DNA of 64,000 nucleotides from Methylobacterium sp. Leaf125. GTDB taxonomy: Bacteria > Pseudomonadota > Alphaproteobacteria > Rhizobiales > Beijerinckiaceae. The translations under genes and the position numbers were made by a program. The notes below the pieces were generated by a model, which had not been told where the DNA came from, did no database searches, and worked only from the letters and a program-made list of their open reading frames with translations. Positions 1 to 8,394 of the stretch are shown here, piece after piece. The stretch's first letter is position 1. The number at the start of each line of letters is the position of its first letter. Location: NCBI RefSeq assembly GCF_001423085.1, contig NZ_LMNU01000001.1:861495-925494 (forward strand). Reading direction: 5' to 3'.

Positions 1-1311
1 CTAACCGATCCAGTGGAAGAAGCTGCCGGTCACCGGGCCGCGCCGGTGTCCGGCGAGGCCGAGGGGCACCCCTTCCGCATCGGTCACCGCCGCGAGCCCC
101 GTCTCGGGCGTCGGCGGCGCACTCGTCTCGCTGGCATAGTGGAACTCGTGCCCGACGAGCCGTGCGCCCGTGCCCCCGAGGGGGCCCTCGGCCAGCAACG
201 TCGCGACGCGGTAGCCCAGGTGCAGGCGGCGGGTCCTGTAGGAGGTCGCCACCGGCAACAGGCCGGCCATGGCATGGGTGACGCCCTCCGCATCCTCCAG
301 GCTCTCGCCCAGGACCATGTAGCCGCCGCACTCCCCGTGCACCGGCTTCGCCCGCGCGAAATCCCGTAATCCGTCGAGGAAGCGCCGCGCCTGCGACAGG
401 GCGCCGGCATGGAGCTCGGGGTAGCCGCCGGGCAGCCAGCCGGCATCGCAATCGGCCGGGGGCGGCTCGTCGGCCAGGGGCGAGAACGGCACGAGTTCGG
501 CCCCCGCCGCCTGCCAGCCCGCCGCCATGTGCGGGTACAGGAACGAGAAGGCCGCATCCGACGCGATGGCGATGCGCTGGCCCGGCGGCCGGGGCAGGAT
601 GCCGGCGCCCGGGGCGGGCGCCGCGCCCGCCGCGACGGCTAGGATCGCGTCGAGGTCGAGGCCGGCCTCGGCGAGGTCGGCGAGCCGGTCGAGGCGGGCC
701 TCGAGGTCGTTGGTCTCGCGGGCCTGGACGAGGCCGAGATGGCGCTCCGGCAGGACGAGGGTCGCATCCCGCATCAGCGCCCCGAGCACCGGCATGCCGA
801 TGCGGCTCAGGCCCGTCTCCACGAGGCGGCGGTGGCGGGCACTCGCGACCTTGTTGAGGATCACCCCGGCGATGCGGATGCGCGGATCGTAGGCCCGACA
901 CCCCAGGGCGAGGGCGGCGGCCGATTGCGCGGCGCCGGAAACGTCGAGGACGAGGATCACCGGCCAGCCGTAGCGCGCGGCGATGTCGGCATTGGCGCCC
1001 GTGCGCCCCTCCGGCGCCACGATGCCGTCGAACAGCCCCATCGAGCCCTCCGCGACCACCAGGTCGGCGCCCGTGGCCGAGAGGGCCGCCACGGCGTCGA
1101 GCATCGGCTCCGGCATGGCGAAGCTGTCGAGGTTGAAGCTCGGATGGCCGGTGGCCGCCTGGTGGAAGGCCGGATCGATGTAGTCCGGCCCGCACTTGGC
1201 GCCGCGCACGGCCAGGCCCCGCCGGGCGAGCGCCCGCATCAGCGCCAGGGTCACGGTGGTCTTGCCCGAGCTGGAACGCGGCGCGGCAACGAGGAGACCG
1301 GGTACGCTCAC
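1..1311 (-). CDS. cobB: Cobyrinic acid a,c-diamide synthase CobB
   Basis: 436 aa. The family catalyses the ATP- and glutamine-dependent amidation of the a and c side chains of (hydrogeno)byrinic acid. The N-terminal dethiobiotin-synthetase-like domain has the P-loop SSSGKTT near residues 12-18, and the C-terminal class I glutamine amidotransferase domain has GECGGY (nucleophile Cys328) and the late FFHW histidine (His433). The GTG start at 1311 is chosen because it overlaps the cobM stop (GTGA) and lies just before the P-loop; upstream codons in the same frame are the antisense-like extension through cobM. The stop codon is the first three bases of the window, so the gene is complete. It is the last visible gene of the cobL-cobE-cobM-cobB operon. 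Confidence 0.97.
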   Translation of the reverse strand: MSVPGLLVAAPRSSSGKTTVTLALMRALARRGLAVRGAKCGPDYIDPAFHQAATGHPSFNLDSFAMPEPMLDAVAALSATGADLVVAEGSMGLFDGIVAPEGRTGANADIAARYGWPVILVLDVSGAAQSAAALALGCRAYDPRIRIAGVILNKVASARHRRLVETGLSRIGMPVLGALMRDATLVLPERHLGLVQARETNDLEARLDRLADLAEAGLDLDAILAVAAGAAPAPGAGILPRPPGQRIAIASDAAFSFLYPHMAAGWQAAGAELVPFSPLADEPPPADCDAGWLPGGYPELHAGALSQARRFLDGLRDFARAKPVHGECGGYMVLGESLEDAEGVTHAMAGLLPVATSYRTRRLHLGYRVATLLAEGPLGGTGARLVGHEFHYASETSAPPTPETGLAAVTDAEGVPLGLAGHRRGPVTGSFFHWIG

Positions 1312-2105
1312 GATCGGTCTCCGTTCGCCCGCGCGGTCCGCACGGTCTCGCCCGTCGGCCGGAAGCGCCGGTCGTAATCGGTGGAGTAGAGGGCGCTCTC
1401 CCGGAACTCGGCGGGATCGAGGGCGGGGCCGACCAGGATCAGAGCCGTGCGCTCCAGGCCGGCCTCGGCCACCTGGCCCGCGATCGTCGCCAGGGTTCCG
1501 CTGAGCACCCGCTCGTCGGGCCAGGTGGCGCGGAACACCACCGCGACGGGGCAGTCCGCGCCGTAGAACGGCGTCAGCTCCGTGACCACCGCGTCGATGA
1601 CGTGGATCGACAGGTGGAGGGCGAGGGTGGCGCCGGTGCCCGCGAAGGCCGCCAGGGTCTCGCGCTCCGGCATGGCGCTGGCGCGCCCGGAGGTCCGGGT
1701 CAGGACCACGGACTGGGCGAGGCCCGGCACGGTGAGTTCGCGCTGCAGGAGCGCGGCGGCGGCGGCGAAGGACGGCACGCCCGGCGTCACCGTGAAGGGG
1801 ATGCCCGCCTGCGTGAGGCGGCGGGTCTGCTCGGCCAGCGCGCTCCAGATCGAGAGGTCGCCCGAGTGCAGGCGCGCCACGTCCTGGCCCGCCGCGTGGG
1901 CGGTCGCGCATTCGGCCACGATAGCCTCGAGGTCGAGGGGCGCCGTGTCGACGATGCGGGCGCCCGGCGGGCACCAGCCCAGGATCTCGGGCGCGACGAG
2001 GGACCCGGCATGCAGGCAGACGGGGCAGCGCGCGATGAGGTCGCGGCCGCGGACGGTGATGAGGTCGGCGGCGCCCGGACCGGCGCCGATGAAGTGGACT
2101 GTCAT
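1308..2105 (-). CDS. cobM: Precorrin-4 C11-methyltransferase CobM
   Basis: 265 aa, the usual size for this SAM-dependent tetrapyrrole methylase. It adds the C-11 methyl group in the aerobic corrin pathway. The N-terminal glycine-rich motif [14 protein letters not shown] is at about residues 7-20, the next conserved block has LHAGSLV, and the central SAM region contains TPGVPSF. The ATG at 2105 is used because homology starts at once ([11 protein letters not shown]); it overlaps the preceding cobE stop by four bases. Its own TGA overlaps the GTG start of cobB, which implies translational coupling. Confidence 0.97.
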   Translation of the reverse strand: MTVHFIGAGPGAADLITVRGRDLIARCPVCLHAGSLVAPEILGWCPPGARIVDTAPLDLEAIVAECATAHAAGQDVARLHSGDLSIWSALAEQTRRLTQAGIPFTVTPGVPSFAAAAALLQRELTVPGLAQSVVLTRTSGRASAMPERETLAAFAGTGATLALHLSIHVIDAVVTELTPFYGADCPVAVVFRATWPDERVLSGTLATIAGQVAEAGLERTALILVGPALDPAEFRESALYSTDYDRRFRPTGETVRTARANGDRS

Positions 2106-2542
2106 GGATCCTGCGTGACGGATTGTGCGCGAAGCGCAAGGGCGCAGGTCGCCCCGGCGCTGGCGATTCGCCGCAGCAGCAGCGTCGCACCCGGGCCGGC
2201 GGCGGCCAGGGCCGCGGCCTCCGCCACCGAGCCGATCCGGCGCGAGGCCTCGATCCGGTGCGAGCGGGTCGGCACGTCGGCGTCCACGGCGATCAGCGCC
2301 TCGGGCGGGACGGCGTCCAGGGGACATCCGAGCGTCTCGGCGGCGGCGCGGATCGCCGGCTCGCCGGCGCGGTCGCCGGCGGTGGCGAGGCGGGCGAGGC
2401 GGGCGCGCGGCAGGCCGGCCGCGTCGCAGGCCTGCGCGACCAGGGCGAGGATCTCGGCCGGCGGTGTCGCGTGGCGAAACCCGATTCCGGCGACGATGTC
2501 GGCGCCGCCGGGCCCGGCCGGAACCGGCCCATCCGGCCTCAT
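2102..2542 (-). CDS. cobE: Cobalamin biosynthesis protein CobE
   Basis: 146 aa. It corresponds to the small CobE family (related to the C-terminal part of CbiG), whose exact reaction in the aerobic pathway is not firmly established. Visible family features are the N-terminal [13 protein letters not shown] block and the middle [13 protein letters not shown] segment. The ATG at 2542 forms an ATGA overlap with the cobL stop, and its own end overlaps the cobM start, so it is embedded in a coupled cobL-cobE-cobM-cobB operon. The call rests on both sequence blocks and position. Confidence 0.9.
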   Translation of the reverse strand: MRPDGPVPAGPGGADIVAGIGFRHATPPAEILALVAQACDAAGLPRARLARLATAGDRAGEPAIRAAAETLGCPLDAVPPEALIAVDADVPTRSHRIEASRRIGSVAEAAALAAAGPGATLLLRRIASAGATCALALRAQSVTQDP

Positions 2543-3777
2543 GCCTTCACCCAGGCCCACTGCGTCACCGGCATCGCCCCGCGCCAGCCGTGCAGGTGCC
2601 CGACCGGATCCGCATGGGCGACCGTCAGGCGCTTGAGGCTCCCGCCCCGCTGCGCGAAGGCGGCGAGCAGCACGGCCTCGCCCTCCAGGGTCACCACGTT
2701 GGCGACGAGGCGCCCGCCCGGGGACAGGGCCGCGACGGCCGCGTCGAGGAGGCCCGGCGCGGTGACGCCGCCGCCGATGAAGACGGTGTCGGGGGCCGGC
2801 AGGCCGGCCAGCGCCGCGGGGGCCGGGCCCTCCACCACGCGCAGGTCCGGTACGCCGAGGCGGGCCGCGTTGCGGGCGATGCGGGCGGCCCGGGCCGGGT
2901 TGCCCTCGACGGCGATGGCCCGGAGGCTCGGGTGGCGCAGCATCCACTCGATGGAGATCGAGCCGGCCCCGGCGCCGATGTCCCACAGGGTCTGGCCGGC
3001 GCGGGGGCGCAGGGCCGCCAGCGTCACCGCCCGGATGTCGGCCTTGGTCAGCTGGCCGTCATGGTCGAACCAGGCATCGTCGAGGCCGGGGCTCAAGCTG
3101 ACGACCTGCGCCGCGGCCGTCCCGACGACCGCGATTCCGAGGGTGTTGAGCGGGTCGATCCCGGCGAGGTCGAAGCTCTCGGCCGTCGCGCTGCGCCGGC
3201 GCTCGCGCGGGCCCCCCATGGCTTCCAGCACGGTGAGGCGGGACGCGCCGAGGCCGCGCTCGACCAGGAGCGCGGCGACCGCGGCCGGCGTGGTCTCGTC
3301 CCAGGTCAGGACCAGGAGGCGGGCACCGGGCTGCAGATGCGGGATCAGGCGGGGCAGCGCCCGGCCGTGCAGGGTGAGGCAGCCTGTCTCCGCCAGGGGC
3401 CAGCCGAGGCGGGCGCAGGCGAGGCTGAAGGCGGAGGGCTGGGCGAAGACCCGCAGCTCCGCGGCCGGGACGAGGCGGGCGATCTCGGCGCCGATGCCGT
3501 AGTGGAAGGGATCGCCGGTCGCCAGGATGCAGGTGGGGGTCCCGCGCCGGGCGAGGAGGCCCGGATAGGCGTCCGCGATCGGGCTCGGCCAGATCCGCGT
3601 CTCGGCCGCCAGCGGCCCGGCCAGCGCCAGGTGACGGCGTCCGCCATAGACGAGGCGCGCGCCGTCCAGGGCGGCGGCGGCGGCGGGGCTCAGGCCGGCG
3701 CGTCCGTCCTCGCCGATGCCCACGATGGTGAGCCAGGGGGCGGGGGCCGCCGCGGTGGACACGGTGTCACCGGTCAT
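2539..3777 (-). CDS. cobL: Precorrin-6Y C5,15-methyltransferase (decarboxylating) CobL
   Basis: 412 aa bifunctional enzyme: an N-terminal CbiE-type tetrapyrrole methylase (VGIGEDG near residue 20; [11 protein letters not shown]) fused to a C-terminal CbiT-type Rossmann methyltransferase ([13 protein letters not shown]). It methylates C-5 and C-15 and decarboxylates the C-12 acetate. Length matches fused CobL proteins. The start is taken at ATG 3777; a GTG five codons later is an alternative. It is the first gene of cobL-cobE-cobM-cobB. The divergent cobK starts only 28 bp away, so no riboswitch fits between them. Confidence 0.96.
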   Translation of the reverse strand: MTGDTVSTAAAPAPWLTIVGIGEDGRAGLSPAAAAALDGARLVYGGRRHLALAGPLAAETRIWPSPIADAYPGLLARRGTPTCILATGDPFHYGIGAEIARLVPAAELRVFAQPSAFSLACARLGWPLAETGCLTLHGRALPRLIPHLQPGARLLVLTWDETTPAAVAALLVERGLGASRLTVLEAMGGPRERRRSATAESFDLAGIDPLNTLGIAVVGTAAAQVVSLSPGLDDAWFDHDGQLTKADIRAVTLAALRPRAGQTLWDIGAGAGSISIEWMLRHPSLRAIAVEGNPARAARIARNAARLGVPDLRVVEGPAPAALAGLPAPDTVFIGGGVTAPGLLDAAVAALSPGGRLVANVVTLEGEAVLLAAFAQRGGSLKRLTVAHADPVGHLHGWRGAMPVTQWAWVKA

Positions 3778-3805
3778 GGAGAACGGCCCCGAGGGTGGGG
3801 GGAGC

Positions 3806-4537
3806 ATGCGGATACTGATCCTGGGCGGCACCGGCGAGGCGAGCGCCCTGGTGCGCGGGCTCCTGGCCATGGGCCGGCGCGACGCCGTCACCCTGTCGCT
3901 CGCCGGCCGCACCCGCCAGCCGAAGGCGGAGCCCGTGCCGACGCGGATCGGCGGCTTCGGCGGCGCCGAGGGCCTCGCCGCGTGGCTGGGCCAGGACCGC
4001 ACCGATCTCGTGATCGACGCGACGCATCCCTTCGCGGCCCGGATGAGCGCCAACGCCGCCGAGGCCTGCGCCCGGACGGGGACGCGGCTGCTGGCGATCC
4101 GCCGTCCGGCCTGGACGCCGGTGCCCGGCGACCGCTGGACGGAGGTGCCCGACATGGAAGCCGCCGTCCGGGCCCTCGGCCGCGCGCCGCGCCGGGTCTT
4201 CCTCACCATCGGCCGGCAGGAGGTCGCGGCCTTCGCCGGCGCGCCGCAGCACGACTACGTCGTGCGGGCCATCGAGGACATCGCCCTGGCGGTGCCGCGC
4301 CTCACCGCGATCCAGGCCCGGGGCCCCTTCGACGCGGCGGCCGAGGCGGCGTTCCTGGCCGAGGGGGCGATCGAGATCCTGGTCAGCAAGAATTCCGGAG
4401 GCGGCGCCACCTACGGCAAGATCGCCGCCGCGCGGGCCCTGGGCCTGCCGGTCGTGATGGTCGCCCGTCCGGAGAAGCCGGACGTGCCGAGCGTGCCGGA
4501 CGTCGCGGCCGCCCTCGCGGGGATCGCCGCCCTCTGA
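3806..4537 (+). CDS. cobK: Precorrin-6A reductase CobK
   Basis: 243 aa. It reduces precorrin-6A to precorrin-6B (dihydroprecorrin-6X) with NADPH. The N-terminal dinucleotide-type motif LGGTGEA is at residues 6-12; conserved FLTIGRQE and VSKNSGG(G)ATYGKI blocks follow. ATG 3806 is preceded by a purine-rich GGGTGGGGGGAG ribosome-binding region and begins exactly at the MRILILGG core. It is the only gene of this side of the cluster on the plus strand, transcribed away from cobL and convergent toward cobJ. Confidence 0.96.
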   Translation: MRILILGGTGEASALVRGLLAMGRRDAVTLSLAGRTRQPKAEPVPTRIGGFGGAEGLAAWLGQDRTDLVIDATHPFAARMSANAAEACARTGTRLLAIRRPAWTPVPGDRWTEVPDMEAAVRALGRAPRRVFLTIGRQEVAAFAGAPQHDYVVRAIEDIALAVPRLTAIQARGPFDAAAEAAFLAEGAIEILVSKNSGGGATYGKIAAARALGLPVVMVARPEKPDVPSVPDVAAALAGIAAL

Positions 4538-4559
4538 TCGTCGATCCGGCGGATCGCGG

Positions 4560-4712
4560 GGGTTGATGGGGCCGGAACGGCCCCCCTTCCCCGCGTGGGA
4601 GAGGGCCGGGGTCAGGGGCGTGCCCCATCCGGACACGTCCCAGACCTCACCCTGTCCCTCTCCTGCGAGGAAAGAGGACCCGCGCGCGTCCGAATCCGAA
4701 GGGATCGAGCGG
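4560..4712. repeat. Interspersed repeat, intergenic copy
   Basis: The convergent cobK-cobJ gap holds a copy of a short interspersed element. It shares an almost exact core (ACCTCACCCTGTCYCTCTCC) and surrounding blocks (CCGGACA, GACCCGCG-CGTCCGA-like arm, GGGAG/GAGAGG arm) with the segment at about 7535-7675 inside cobG. Related 'CTCACCCTGTCCCTCTCC' elements are common in proteobacterial genomes. The outer edges are approximate. Confidence 0.7.
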
Positions 4713-4743
4713 CGACGATCCAAGGCCTGCGCCGACCCGCGCA

Positions 4744-5520
4744 TCACGCCGCCGGGACGCTGCGCGGCGTGTAGACGAAGGGTGTCGCGTCGCCGCGCGG
4801 AATCAGGCGGGTGGCCGAGGCGCCGATGATCACCATCGTGGCCATGTCGGCCGTCGTCGTGCGCGCCTCGTCGAGGGTGAGGACGCGGATCGCCTCGTCC
4901 GGCCGCGAGACGGCGCGGGCGAAGATCACCGGCGTGTCGCCGCGCCGGATCTCGGCGGCCAGGTCGAGAGCCTTGCCGAGCTGCCAGGGCCGGGCGGAGG
5001 AGATCGGATTGTAGAGGGAGATCACGAAATCCGCCCGCAGCACCGCCTCCAGCCGGGCGGTGATGACCTCCCAGGGCTTGAGGTTGTCCGAGAGGGACAT
5101 CGCGCAGAAATCGCCGCCCAGCGGTGCGCCGAGGCGGGCCGCGGCCGCCAGCATCGCGGTGATGCCGGGCTCCACCGTGATGGGGAGCCGGGCCCAGGCC
5201 GGATCGCCGGCCTCCACCGCCTCGAACACCGCCGCCGCCATGGCGAACACGCCGGGATCGCCGCCGGAGACCACCGCGACGCGCCGGCCGGAGGCGGCGA
5301 GTTCGAGGGCGTGGCGCGCGCGGTCGACCTCGACCCGGTTGTCGCTGGCGTGGCGGACGAGCCCCGGCCGCTCGGGGACGCGGGCGACGTAGGGAATGTA
5401 GCCGATGAGGTCCTGCGCCTGGGCCAGGGCCTCCTGGGCAGCCGTCGTCAGCAGGCGCGGATCGCCGGGGCCGAGACCGATGATCGCGACGGACCCGGAA
5501 TCCGGGGTGGGGCCGCTCAC
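4744..5520 (-). CDS. cobJ: Precorrin-3B C17-methyltransferase CobJ
   Basis: 258 aa tetrapyrrole methylase that methylates C-17 and drives ring contraction. It begins with the SAM-site IIGLGPGDPRLLT block and carries the VVSGGDPGVFAM and SLSDNLKPWEVI blocks typical of CobJ. The GTG start at 5520 overlaps the cobI TGA (GTGA). It is the last gene of the riboswitch-headed operon, ending just before the intergenic repeat. Confidence 0.96.
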   Translation of the reverse strand: MSGPTPDSGSVAIIGLGPGDPRLLTTAAQEALAQAQDLIGYIPYVARVPERPGLVRHASDNRVEVDRARHALELAASGRRVAVVSGGDPGVFAMAAAVFEAVEAGDPAWARLPITVEPGITAMLAAAARLGAPLGGDFCAMSLSDNLKPWEVITARLEAVLRADFVISLYNPISSARPWQLGKALDLAAEIRRGDTPVIFARAVSRPDEAIRVLTLDEARTTTADMATMVIIGASATRLIPRGDATPFVYTPRSVPAA

Positions 5521-6308
5521 GGCCGGCGTCCCTCGCCGGGCAGCAGCACCATCGAGAAGTAGGGCGCGTCGTCGTCGGGCTTGTCCTTGAGGGCGATCAC
5601 CCGCTCGCCCGCCATGGTGCCGCGCTCCACATAGACCGCGCGCTCCAGCACGCCGGCCTCGGCCAGCGCCGCCCGCACCTTCGGCAGGTGGCGGCCGAGC
5701 TTCATCAGCACGGCGGCGTCGGTGGCACGCAGGCGCTCCACTAGGGCGGCGTGCGACAGGGTGGCGGGCAGCACGGTCAGCACGTCGTCGCCCCAGGTGA
5801 TGGGGGTGCCGGCCCGGGTCCAGCAGCCGGACATCCCGGTGACGCCGGGCACGACCTCCACGGGGAAGCGGTCCTTCAGGCGCCGCCACAGATGCATGAA
5901 CGAGCCGTAGAAGAACGGGTCGCCCTCCGACAGGATGGCGACGTCCCGGCCCGCGCCGAGATGGTCGGCGAGGCGACCGGCCGCGTCGTCGTAGAAGGCG
6001 GCGAGCGCCGCGACGTAGTCCGGGTGCTCGGGGTGGAGCTCGGTGGTGTAGGGGTAGACCAGGGGGCATTCGCGCCCCGGCTCGGCCGCCAGCACCGCAT
6101 CCGCGATGGTGCGGGCGTTGCCCCGTCGGCCCTTCTTGCAGAAATGCACCAGCACCGGAGCCCGCTCCAGCACCCGCATGGCGCGGACGGTGAGATAGTC
6201 CGGCTCGCCCGGGCCCATGCCGACGCCGTACAGGGTGCCGGTGGTCACCGCCCGCGGGGTCTCGGTCCGCTCCGCCGCATCGGGGGGAAGGCGCTCGCCC
6301 GAATCCAT
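5517..6308 (-). CDS. cobI: Precorrin-2 C20-methyltransferase CobI
   Basis: 263 aa. It transfers a methyl group from SAM to C-20 of precorrin-2. Family blocks are GVGMGPGEPDYLTVRA, HFCKKGRRGNAR and ILSEGDPFFYGSFMH. ATG 6308 lies 11 bp after the cobH stop codon; an in-frame GTG at 6323 overlaps that stop (GTGA, like its neighbours) and would add five residues, so the exact start is uncertain. About 23 residues of poorly conserved leader precede the core. Confidence 0.96.
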   Translation of the reverse strand: MDSGERLPPDAAERTETPRAVTTGTLYGVGMGPGEPDYLTVRAMRVLERAPVLVHFCKKGRRGNARTIADAVLAAEPGRECPLVYPYTTELHPEHPDYVAALAAFYDDAAGRLADHLGAGRDVAILSEGDPFFYGSFMHLWRRLKDRFPVEVVPGVTGMSGCWTRAGTPITWGDDVLTVLPATLSHAALVERLRATDAAVLMKLGRHLPKVRAALAEAGVLERAVYVERGTMAGERVIALKDKPDDDAPYFSMVLLPGEGRRP

Positions 6309-6319
6309 CACTCGATCAC

Positions 6320-6952
6320 TCACTCGATCTCTTGCGCGAGCGCGTTGATGGCCGCAGCCGTCATGGCGCTGCCGCCGCGCCGACCATGGACCACGATGAA
6401 GGGCACGCGGCCGTCGCGGGCGAGCGCTTCCTTCGACTCGGCGGCGCCGACGAATCCGACAGGAATGCCGATGACGGCGGCGGGGGGCGGCACGCCCTCG
6501 TCGAGGAGTTCGAGGAGGCGGAACAGCGAGGTCGGGGCGTTGCCCACCGCCACGACGCTGCCGGGCAGGTGCTCGCGCCAGAGCTCCATCGCGGCGGCCG
6601 ACCGGGTGGTGTTCATGGCAGCGGCGAGGTCCGGCACGCGCGGATCGCTCAAGGTGCAGATCACCCGGTTGTCGGCGGGCAGCCGAGCCCGCGTGACGCC
6701 GTCGGCGACCATGCGGACGTCGCACAGGATCGGCGCGCCGGCCTTCAGGGCCGCCTCGCCGGCTTGGGCGAAGTCGGGCGAGGCCTCCACGTCGCGCGGC
6801 AGGTCGGTCATGCCGCAGGCGTGGATCATCCGCACCACGACCCGCTCGGCGGTGCCCTGGAAGCGCGCGAGGTCGGCCTCGGCCCGGATCATCGCGAAGG
6901 AGCGGGCATAGATCGCCCCACCGTCACGCAGGTAGTCGAGGCGGGAACTCAT
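6320..6952 (-). CDS. cobH: Precorrin-8X methylmutase CobH
   Basis: 210 aa, normal family length. It moves the methyl group from C-11 to C-12 to form hydrogenobyrinic acid. The conserved [11 protein letters not shown] block is at residues 18-28 and the catalytic histidine is His44 in MIHACGM; later [14 protein letters not shown] is diagnostic. The ATG overlaps the cobG stop by four bases. Confidence 0.97.
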   Translation of the reverse strand: MSSRLDYLRDGGAIYARSFAMIRAEADLARFQGTAERVVVRMIHACGMTDLPRDVEASPDFAQAGEAALKAGAPILCDVRMVADGVTRARLPADNRVICTLSDPRVPDLAAAMNTTRSAAAMELWREHLPGSVVAVGNAPTSLFRLLELLDEGVPPPAAVIGIPVGFVGAAESKEALARDGRVPFIVVHGRRGGSAMTAAAINALAQEIE

Positions 6953-8394
6953 GACGGTCGTGGTCCTGGCGGGTGTTCTGGGAAGATCTGGGCGAGGGAA
7001 TGGGCCGAATCCGCCTTCCTTACGCGCTCCAGCGCGGCCTCGAAAGGGAGGCGCATCGCCGGCAACGCATCGGGCCGCCCGGACAGCACCACGTCGTACT
7101 GCCCCTCCCGCCCGACGAGGGTGAGGTCGGCGGCACCCGGATGGGCACAGCCCTTGAGGCAGCCCGAGACATGGGCGCGCAGGCCCTGCGCCGCGAAGGG
7201 CCGGAAGACTTCGGCCAACCGAGCGGCGTCGAGCAAGGTCGGTGTCGAGCCGGACGCGCAGGCCGGTGCCCCGGGGCAGGCCGCCACCGCGCCGCGCGGA
7301 TCGTCGGCCCGCGTCAGGAATCCGGCCGCGGCCAGGGTTTCGCGCGCGATTTCGGCGGCTGCGGCATCGGGGCAGACGAGGAGGAAGCCGCGGGTCGGCG
7401 AGAGGCGCAGGTCGGCTGCACCGACGGCGTCCGCCGTCTCGGCGAGACTGTCGAGGGCGTCGGCCGTGCAGCGCCCGAAGGGGGCGTCGACCAGGAGGGC
7501 GACGGGGCCATCCGCCCTCGGCGGTGAGGATCGCGGGGCCTCCCGCTCCTGGAAGGAGAGGGGTGGGGTGCGGTGTGCGATCGCTCCGGACAACCCACAT
7601 ACCTCACCCTGTCTCTCTCCCTCTGGAAGAGGGAACCCGCGTTCGGGTCCGATGGGAGTCGGCAGGGCGAGCACGCCCGGGCTCAGGACGGACGCCGCGG
7701 CCGGGGCCGGGATGCGCGACAGGGCGAAGCGAGCCGGGATCTCCGCGCGCGCCACGTCGGGGACATCGCGCATCCGGCGTTGTCCGCTCGCCGCCAGCAG
7801 GTGCAGGGCCGCCGCCACGACGGTCTCCGCGTCATCGTCGGGCAGGCGCCACCAGGCCGCATCGCCCGCGAGATGCAGGGCCAGGCCGTCCCGGGTGACG
7901 ACGCCGTGAAGGTCTGCTTCCGCGGTGCCGAGGGTGATGCCCTGGGTGGCCGCCTCGACGGCGACCAGCGCCTTCGGCGGCAGGCCGGGGATTGCCAGCC
8001 CGAGCGCCTCGATCCGGCGCGCCAGGGCCGGGACATCGACCGGCCCCGCGGGTTCGAGCCCGGCCAGCGGCGTGGTCAGGGTCAGGCGCTGCGGGCCTCC
8101 GTCGTGGCGGACATCCCCGAGTCCGACGGCCGCCAGGGCTTCGGCCAGACCGCAGCGGGTCGCCTCGGTGACGCCGCGGATCTGCAGGTTGGCCCGGGCG
8201 GTGACGTCGACATGGCCGTTGCCGAAGCCGCGCGCGCCCGACGCCACCGCCCGGGCCTGGGCCGGGGTGAGGCGCCCGAGGGGCGGGTGGACGCGGGCGA
8301 GCAGGCCGTCGCCGGTGGGCATCGGCCGGGCGAGGCTCGGGCACCAGCCGCGCCGGCTCGGCGCCTCGGGGGCGACGCGGCGGGGCGCGTTCAT
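6949..8394 (-). CDS. cobG: Precorrin-3B synthase CobG, with a translated repeat insertion
   Basis: 481 aa. CobG is the oxygen-dependent monooxygenase that makes precorrin-3B and marks the aerobic pathway. It is a sulfite-reductase-like protein: the N-terminal half has [11 protein letters not shown], and the C-terminal half has Cys motifs for the 4Fe-4S/sirohaem-type centre ([11 protein letters not shown] and [19 protein letters not shown]). Residues about 240-286 are a foreign-looking segment ([16 protein letters not shown] and following) that corresponds to an interspersed DNA repeat and keeps the frame open. All cysteines remain, so the protein may still be functional; this cannot be decided from sequence. 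Start and stop both overlap neighbours (cobN, cobH) by four bases. Confidence 0.95.
   Translation of the reverse strand: MNAPRRVAPEAPSRRGWCPSLARPMPTGDGLLARVHPPLGRLTPAQARAVASGARGFGNGHVDVTARANLQIRGVTEATRCGLAEALAAVGLGDVRHDGGPQRLTLTTPLAGLEPAGPVDVPALARRIEALGLAIPGLPPKALVAVEAATQGITLGTAEADLHGVVTRDGLALHLAGDAAWWRLPDDDAETVVAAALHLLAASGQRRMRDVPDVARAEIPARFALSRIPAPAAASVLSPGVLALPTPIGPERGFPLPEGERQGEVCGLSGAIAHRTPPLSFQEREAPRSSPPRADGPVALLVDAPFGRCTADALDSLAETADAVGAADLRLSPTRGFLLVCPDAAAAEIARETLAAAGFLTRADDPRGAVAACPGAPACASGSTPTLLDAARLAEVFRPFAAQGLRAHVSGCLKGCAHPGAADLTLVGREGQYDVVLSGRPDALPAMRLPFEAALERVRKADSAHSLAQIFPEHPPGPRPS
7535..7675. repeat. Interspersed repeat copy inside cobG
   Basis: Second copy of the element found between cobK and cobJ. 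It shares the ACCTCACCCTGTCTCTCTCC core and flanking arms, sits between the two halves of cobG and is read through without stop or frameshift. Edges are approximate. Confidence 0.7.

Noticed and set aside
1..2190. A single long minus-strand frame of 729 codons
   Set aside because: Only the part from GTG 1311 is cobB; the rest is cobM read in another frame (arginine/proline-rich).
2125..4566. Long plus-strand frame opposite cobL/cobE
   Set aside because: Composition of a GC-rich shadow frame with no recognisable protein; real genes are on the other strand and cobK in another frame.
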